From Lentisphaerota bacterium (GTDB taxonomy: Bacteria > Verrucomicrobiota > Kiritimatiellia > RFP12 > UBA1067), in NCBI GenBank assembly GCA_015061665.1, contig SUWC01000032.1, forward strand, positions 1-33,604: a DNA stretch of 33,604 nt, written 5' to 3'. A model generated the notes under the pieces. It had not been told where the DNA came from. It ran no database searches and saw nothing but the letters and a program-made list of their open reading frames with translations. Shown piece by piece: positions 1-9,000 of this stretch. The position numbers were made by a program, and so were the translations under genes. Position 1 is the stretch's first letter. The number at the start of each line of letters is the position of its first letter.

Positions 1-3000
1 AACGACCTTTCCGTTGCCGTAGGTCGCCAGGCAGGTTAGGACCGGATTGCCCTCGCTGTCGAACGTAATCGCCGTGATCTTGATCGCCTCCTCGGCAGTC
101 TCGGTCGCCGCCTCTACCGCGGACGCCGTATTGGCGCAGTTGAGGAGGTATGCGTCTGTAATGATCGCGCCTTCAAACTCGACGCTATTCTCCTTCGCCC
201 AGTCGGCGAGCTTCTTCGCATCGGCTGTCGCAAGGTCGCCAGTGATGCCAAACGCCTCGGCTGCAGTCTGGCCCTCGACGGTCGATGTATCCGCCGGCCA
301 GTCAGTCGCAGGCTCGCTGCCGGATTCTACATACGCAACCGTGCCTGCGTAGCCAGTCCCCACAACGAGCGCCTGTACGCGCGCGGTGTCGCCCTTCGCA
401 ACATATACCGTCGCAAGAGCCGTGTCGCAGAACGCATTCGCGCCGATCGTCGTCACGCTCTTCGGAATCGTCGCCGTCGCAAGCTGCGTCGCGTTCGAGA
501 ACGCCGCCTCGCCAATTGTCGTCACGCCGCTCGGCAGAACAACGCTCGTCAGCTTACCGTCTCCCGCACAAGCGCCTTCCTTAATTGCCGCAACACCTTC
601 CGGAACCGTCACGCTCGTGTTGCTGCCATACACGGAGACGAGCGTTGCGCCGTCCTTCGTGAGAAGCATGCCGTTGTCCGTCGTAAAGTTATCGTTGTTC
701 TGGAGCGTGACGGTGGTTAGCTTCGGGCATGCGCCGAACGCACCGCCGCCAATCTCATCAACCGCACTGCCGATGGTGGCACTAGTCAGGTTGCTGCACT
801 CATAGAATGCAAAGCCGCCAACCGATGTCGCGTCTGGATTAGACGATGTAGCCCGAAGCAGCATTCTCGACGACAACCTCATCCGCGTCGCCTCTCCTGC
901 GATATTGACGCTGGTCATTGAACTGCAACCGTAGAAGGCAAACATTCCAATGTCCACACCCTTAGGTACAGTGATGCTCTCAAGCGCCGTGCAGCGCCAG
1001 AACGCCATGTCTCCAATGACGGTCACGCCATTCGGAATTGTCAGCTCTGCAAGGCTTGCGCAGCCCATGAAGGCATTTTCGCCGATGGTCTTCACCCCCT
1101 CGGAAATCGTAACGTGCCCAAGATCCGGGCAGGCACGGAACGCGCCCATGGCAATATTCGTCACAGACGACGGGATTACGACGCTCGTGAGCGTATCAGA
1201 TTCGGCAAATGCACCTATCTGCATATCATGCACAGTCGAAGGAATGGTTATTTCAGTGGCCCCCTTGAGATTAACAGAGCGCATAAAGCCATCCGCATCG
1301 ACGTAGAACACCGGCGCGACGCCGCGATAGTCCACCGTCACCTGCCAGTAGTCGAACGCGGGATGGATCGCGCCGTTGGCGTACTGCGAGCTAGGCAGCG
1401 AGACCTTCGTCAGCTTGTTGCACATCCTGAACGCATCGGCTCCGATCGACTCAAGGCCATCGGGGAAGTAGAGCCCTTCCGCGTCGTTTTCAAGGGAAGA
1501 GCACCCGTCGAACGCCTCGGACCCAACCGTCTTTAGCCCGCTTCCGAATGTCAGCGTTGCGAGTCCGCTGCAGCCGCTGAATGCCGACGCGCCAATCGTT
1601 TCGACGCTGTCGGGCATGGCAAGGATGGCAAGGGCCCTGCAGTTCATGAACGCGCGCTCGCCTATGGATGCTACGCCTTCGCCGAGCGACAGCGTCGCAA
1701 GGCTCTCGCACGAGCTGAACGCCCAGTCGCCTATAGTCTTGCTGACGCCGTTGGATATTACGACTTCAACGAGGTTCGAGCATCCCCAGAACGCAGAGCT
1801 GCCAATCGCCGCGACATTGCCGGGCACCGCCAGGGACGTCAGCGGGATGCATCCGCGGAACGCCGAATCGCCTATCCCTGTCACGCCGTCGCCAAACACG
1901 ACCGTCGCGAGGTTCGTGCACCCGTTGAACGCATCGTCTCCGATATCGCCCGCAAGCACGGTCGCGCTTTCAAGCGCCGCGCAGTCCTTGAACGCGCGTC
2001 TGCCGATAACCGCCACGCTGTCCGGTATCGTCACGTCCGTCAGGCTCGTGCATTCGGCGAAGGCGTCGCTGTCGATGCTCTCGACGCTATCTCCAATCGC
2101 CACCTCAACGAGATTGGAGCAGGCGTAGAACGCGAGCGATGCAATGTTCGTCACGCTGGCGGGAACAGTCACGCGCTCAAGCGTGGGGATGTTCCGCAAG
2201 GATGCCGTGCCGATCTTCTTCACGGTTGCGGGAATCGTGATAGAGGCATTGCCCTTCGTATCGACCGAATAGAGCGTGTCGCCGAGAATGTAGAAGATTG
2301 GTTCGGTTGTGCGATAGACAACTTCCGTGTCTGAACCGAACGCCTGCGACATCGGAGCACCCGGTACATACATCGAACCCGGCAGGGAAACCTTCTCAAG
2401 CTGAGGACAGGAAATGAATGCGGAATCGCCGATCTCCTCCAAACCGTCCGGGAAGTAAAGTCCTTCCGCGGAATCGCCCGTCAGAACAGAACACCCGTAG
2501 AACGCATAGGTATCGATCGTCTTCACGCCTTCCTCGATCGTCAGCGAAACAAGACAGGAGCAGCCGTAGAACGCCCCTTCGCAGACATGCTCGACGTTGC
2601 CTGGTATTGCCAGTTCTTCCAGCGCCGTGCAGTGGCTGAAGGCATACCGTCCGATAGCCTTCAAGCCCGTGCCGAACGTCATGTTCGTAAGAGACGTGCA
2701 ACCGTCGAACACGGAATAGCCGATGTTCGTCACGCTGTTCGGGATGACGACGCTCGCGAGCACCGTTTCGTCCTCGAATACCCTCTGGCCTATCTCCAAC
2801 ACGCTGTCGGGGATGACAATGTCGGCATTGCCCTTCAGATTCGCGCCGACAAGCACGCCGTCAACGATCTCGAACGCAGGCTCGCCCGAATCGGCACGCA
2901 CGATGTAATACTGCTTGGGACGCGAGGGCATCGTGGCCACACCATGCTCATCGACCTCAAGCATGTCGATGGACGGGTTCGCGTTGTCGCCGACAAACAC

Positions 3001-6000
3001 GCTGATTCCGCCGCCGACCGTGAGCAGAACCTGGTTTTCGGCTCCGGCACCCTTTCCGATGCCAGATTCGCCGGGTCCGCCAGTCGCCGTCACGACACCG
3101 CCGTTGATGGTCACCGCTCCGCCGTCGCCATAATAGCCGCCGCCGATGCCCGCGGCCATGTCGCCGCCTGTCGCCGTCACAATGCCGCCGTAGATCGTCA
3201 CCGTGCCGCAGGACTCGTTCGCGTTTCCGCCGATGCCGGCGGCATAGCCGAGGTTCTCGGGATCGCCCGCCACGGACAGCTCGCCCGTCCCTTCGCTCTG
3301 CGCGTAGATCGTAAGCGACGCGCCTTCGGGGACGTTGATGCCGGCCTTCTGCGAATAGCTCGCTGCGGTGGCCGTCAACGACGCGCCGTCCGCGAGCACC
3401 AGCTTGACGTCGCCCGAAATAGTAAGACCATGCGCGCCATAGGCGAGGTCGGAGTTGACCACGTACCAGCCCGTCTCAAGCGCGGTGACGTCCGTCGTGA
3501 GCACGCGGCAGGATTCCGACTGAGAGCCTTCAGCCCCGACGAACGTGACGGACGTTATTTTCGTCGCGTCCTCAATCCACCTGGCGGTCAGCGTCTTGTC
3601 GCCGACAGCCGTTGCGGAGATCGACGTGACCTTAACGGAATTTTCATACCATCCGTCGAATATCATGTAGGGATTGGACGATTCCGGCTCGGGCAGCTCA
3701 GCGACACCGGTCCCGTAAGTGTAGCTCACAGGCTCGAGACCTTCAATGGCCATCGGATCCGTCACGTATGTGATTGTATATATGTTCGCCGTCCACTTGG
3801 CGTATATCGTGACGTTGCCGGTCGAACCAGGTGCGATTTCCGTAACCGGCTCGGCAAGATGCGCCCACTGGCTCGTCCACCAGCCGGCGAACGTGAAGCC
3901 CGTCCGTGCAGCAGGCGTCGGAAGCTCGGCGAGACCCGTCCCGCTCTGATACTTCGCAGGCGAGAGGTCGAGCGGCGTCTCACCATCGGAATCGCAGTAA
4001 TAGATGTTGAACTCGCTCTCCGCCGTCGCCGTCTCGGCGTGGTAGTAGCTGCTCGTGTCAAAAATCCAGAATGTGCCGTCATTCTTCTTCTGCGTGAGTT
4101 CCTCTGCAGAATCGGCATTAGCTCCGGCCCAGACGTTCATGCCCTCGCCCGCCTTGAGCGTTCCTCTGCTTCCCTCGCCATTGCCTCTGCCAATGCCGTC
4201 GGAATAACGGCCTCCACTTGTTGCTGTCACCGTGCCGCCGTTGATAACGACATCGCCACCGCTTCCGCCGTAACCGCCGCCACCGATACCGGCTCCCGAA
4301 TCATACGAAGAGGCTCCGCCATTTGCCGTCACCGTGCCGCCGTTAATCGTCACCGCACCGCAGGATCCCGTATATCCACCGCCGATACCTGCTGCGTCGT
4401 TGCCGCCGCTTGCCGTCACCGTGCCGCCGTTGATCGTCACCGCGCCACCGGAGCCACTGCCGCCGCCGCCAATGCCGGCGCCCTTGCTGCCGCCTTGGGC
4501 GATAACGACACCGCCGTTGACCGTCACAGCGCCGCTGGATGCTTCATCCCTGTCGCCGCCGATGCCTGCGCCATAGCTTCCACCAGTGACGGACAAAACG
4601 CCAGAATCTCCTGACTGCCCGAAGATCGTCAGGAAGCTGTCGGACGGAACATGGATGCCGGCCTTTCCGAAAGTTCCATTCGACACCGTTAGGGTCACGT
4701 TGTCGGCGATAACCAGCCTGACGTCATTCGTAACGCCAAGGCCGTGCGTCAATGTCACACTGTTGGTGACGGCGTACCATCCGTTGGTGAGCAGATCCTT
4801 CTCGCCGGAGATAATCGTGCATTCAACTGACTTCTCGACGCCGTCAACATCAAGATAATCCACTACCGCACGTTCTGACGCCTTCTCCCACTTGGCGTAG
4901 AACATCTTGACGCCTGTTTCATCCGCGCCTATCTGCGTCACCTTTTCACTGTTGAAGTTGGGCAGCGTGTACCAACCGACAAACACATATCCGGGTTTCT
5001 CCGCAGGCGTACCGAGGACTGTCACCGTTCCGGCCTCGTACTTCGAAGGCTCGACCTGAATCTGGTTGTACTGTCCGTCGAAGTACTGTATCTCGTAGAG
5101 CGTCGGGCCGATTGGCGCGCTCCCATCGTCAACAGCGTAGTAGCGGCGTGAAACAAGCGTCACGACGCCGTTCGAATCAACATCCAGTTCGTCGGCCGGA
5201 TTTTCTCCCTCGCCTGCACGAACGACCATCCCGTCGCCGACTGTCAGCGATCCTTGGTCAGTAGCCGTATTGCCGCCTCCAATGCCATATCTATAAGCTG
5301 CTCCTGCTATTGCCGACACCGAACCACCCGTTATCGTCACAGCCGCGCCAGCACCAGATCCAGAGCCGCCGATACCTGCACCGTTAGTTCCTGTCGCTAC
5401 AACCGTTCCACCTGTGATTGTCACAATTCCACCAGGGCAGTTGTTGCCGCCGCCGATACCGGCTGCGCCACCCGAGCCGCCAGTAGCGGTCACATCGCCT
5501 CCATTTATTATCACTGTGCCACCGGCACTTACAGAACTCCCGCTTCCGATTCCAGGGCACATGCCTCCGCCAGTTGCAACAACCGTACCGCGATTGACTG
5601 TTACCGTTCCGCAAACACCAGATGGCGCGCCGCCAATGCCCGCGCCATCATGGCCTGTTGCAGTGACAGTGCCGCCGTTAATCGTTACATTTCCAGCGTT
5701 CTTGTTGTATCCACTTCCAATGCCCGCGCCATAATCGCCACCAGTAGCATTTAGCGAACCTGTACCTTCTGCCTGACCGTATATCGAAAGCGAACTCCCG
5801 GCTGCGACTGCAATACCGGCTGTCGCCCAGGCGTTATTTGCGTTCACCGTCAATGTCTTTCTATCAGCAAGAACAATATTGACATTGCCGCCTATCGTTA
5901 CGGAAGAGTTGATCTCGAGGTCGTTGTTAACAACGTACCAGCCCGTCTCGAGCGTCGTCATAGCAGATGTCATGACCTTGCACATTTCCTCGCGCGGCGT

Positions 6001-9000
6001 GCCGTCTCCGTTGATGAACGGGACGAGCATCTCGCCCTCACCGGCTTCTGCGTCGCGCCACTTGACGTAGAACGTCTTGTTGCCGGTCGAGCCTGCGGGA
6101 ATGCTCGTCGCCTGTGTATTAAAATCTGCATCTGTGAACCAGCCCACGAACGCCTTCCCTTCGGGTGCCAGCGGCTCCGGAAGATTGAACGTCGCCGTCT
6201 CGATGTCGTAGTTTGTCGGCGCGAGACCTGTCAACGTCGTGTTTCCGTCCTTGTAGGTGATCGTGTAGAGGGCGGCCGTCCAATGCGCGTAGAACGTCTG
6301 CGGACCCGTCGCCTCGGCGGAAACCGAGTACACCCTCTCGCCGCCCGTGGCGACAGTGTACCAACCGAGGAAGAGATAGCCCGTCTTGCTCGCCGTCTCA
6401 GGCAGCTCTACGCCCACGCCTTCTATGTAGTTGGACGGCGTGAGCCCCTTCATCACTTCAGATCCGTCCATATATGTGATCGGCTGAGGACGAACAGAAA
6501 CCGTGAGCGTCCAAGTGAATTCCTCGCTCTGCTGTTCATCAGCCGAATCTTTGACTGTAAGCGTGATGGGATGTGTGCCAGCTGCGAGTGTACCAGTAAG
6601 TGCACCGCCATTCTCCGCAAGCATCAAGCCCGTCGGCACGGCTCCATAGAACAAGTAGGGAGCCGTTCCGCCGACGATGGTGGAGGAGAGATTAATCTCA
6701 ATCGCCTCGCCAGCATAAGCCTCAAACGCTGCAGTCGTCTGCGCGAGAGGGACAACACGCGGCTTTCCTATCTCGTAGTACAGCTTCCCGTCCAGCACGA
6801 CCACGCCATTGCCGTCGGGCACAAGTTCGCCAGTTGATTCAGAGTTATCGCCGGACAGAACCGTCAACCCCGAAGCTACTGTAAGACTTCCGTCAGTCGA
6901 ACCATACGAGCCCTTGCCGATGCCAGCACCAGAAGATTTACTTGATGCCGTAACGAAACCTCCGTTGACCGTTACACTTCCGCCGTTGCCCTGATAACCG
7001 CCACCGATGCCGGCACCAAAGCTCCCGCCATTGGCCGTCACAATTCCGTTGTTGATGATAACAACGCCGCCATTGCCGTTATGTCCTCCGCCAATGCCTG
7101 AAGAGTTGTTTCCGCCTGATGCCGTTATGGTGCCGCCGTTGATCGTGACCGTTCCAACATTATCAGTTTCAGCGTCATCTGCCCTGCCACCACCGATGCC
7201 AGCACCCGTCGCTGAACCGCAAGTCGCAACAAGAGCTCCTGTTCCAGCGGCCGTCTGGGCATATATTGTAAGAGAAGCTCCGCTTGGAACGGCTATTGCA
7301 GCCTTGGCATAGGTACTGCCCTCAACCGTCAACACTGCACCTTCGGCAAGAATCAAGTTTACATTGCCGGAAACTGTTACATTCGCGGAAATAGCAACCG
7401 CATCTTTAGCAACATACCAACCAGTGGTCCACTCAACCGTGTCAGACGCAATTTCCACACACTCCACGGCAGGCTGAACCGCCCCTGCGGCGTTTACGTA
7501 TGTCTCGTTGCTCTTCACCGCGCCCCACTTTGCGTAGAACGTCTTGGGTCCAGTCTGCCCGGCGGAAATCGATGTCTCTGGGTCGCCGATGCAGGCGGAA
7601 GTCAGATACCAGCCGTAGAAGCCCTTGCCCGCCTTTGTCGCCGTTGCGGGAAGCATCGTTGCCGCCTCGATCGTGTAAGTCGTCGGAGCGTTGGCAGGCA
7701 GCGCCGATGCGGGAAGATCCGTAAGCGTCTCGCTGTCCTTGTAGGTAATCGTATATTCAATCGGGGCCCAGTTGGCATAGAACGTCTGAGGACCCGTCGC
7801 TTCCGCAGAAATCGCCGTCACCTTCTCGCCGTCGCAGGCAGGGGTTAAATACCACCCTTCCAGCTCGTAGCCACTCGCTGCAGGTGCCGTCGTCGGCAGA
7901 GTCGCACCCACGCCCTCGACGTAGTTGGATGGCGTTAGACCCGTAATCTCAACTGTGCCATTCATATAGGTGATCGGCTTCGGCAGGGCCGTCACCGTGA
8001 TCGTATATGTGAACTCCGCGTTCTGTGCGGGCGAACCGGAATCCGCCACCGTAAACGTAAGCTCGCAGGAATCGCCTACCGCCGCCGGAGTGCCAGAAAG
8101 CGTATCGCCAGTCCTGCTGAGCCACGAGGGAAGACTCGCAGGCGTTTTGAGCGTGAATGAATACGGATCCGTCCCTCCGCTCACCGTGCCCGGGAGCGAA
8201 AGCTCAAACGCCTCGCCGATATAAGCACTGAACGCACTGTTTATTTGCACAAGCGGAGCAGGCCCGACCGTCTCCGCAGAATAATACTGATAGCATGTAG
8301 TCAAATCTATCTGTCCATCAACATGAGGCTGTATGTTCGCGTCTGTAAGCGTCGAACTCGAACCTGCCTTCACTACGACATTGGCGCCAACATACAACTT
8401 GCCTTGTTCGTAACTCGACCCGCCGCCGCCGATTCCGGGATAGGTTGAACTTGCGCCTGTTGCGATCACCGTGCCGCCATTGATTGTTACAGTGCCGCCT
8501 GCCTTTTGATATCCACCGCCAATACCCGGACCACCGCTAGTGGATTTTGCAATAACAGTGCCGCCATTGATTGTCACAGAACCGCAATCCTGACTCCAAC
8601 CACCACCGATACCGGCGCTAATCGATGTCGCCGTCGCCTCAATCCTGCCAGAACCATTGGCCTGCCCGTAAATAGTCAACGAATTGCCCGGTGTTACTGT
8701 AATTGCAGCCTTGCTGATGCTGGAGCCGTTCGGTATCTCCGCCGTCATCGTCTTGCCGTCCATAAGGACGAGCTTGACATTGCCGGAAATCGTAACCGAC
8801 GAATTGAATGCCACGTTGTTGTATACGACGTACCAACCTTCTGTCGATCCCGTATCAGACAATGTCGTCATGCTCGACTCGACGATGGTACAGGTCTTTG
8901 TGATAGGCGCAGAGCCTTCGCCCACAAAAGTCACGGGAACATCGCCAGTCGTCAATTCCAGCCACTTGGAGTAGAATGTAAAATCGCCAGAATCAGTTGT

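Noticed and set aside
2587-4614. Long plus-strand open frame of 675 codons
   Set aside because: It is antisense to the giant protein gene. Its arginine/alanine-rich, low-complexity translation follows from the repeats on the other strand, and it has no RBS.
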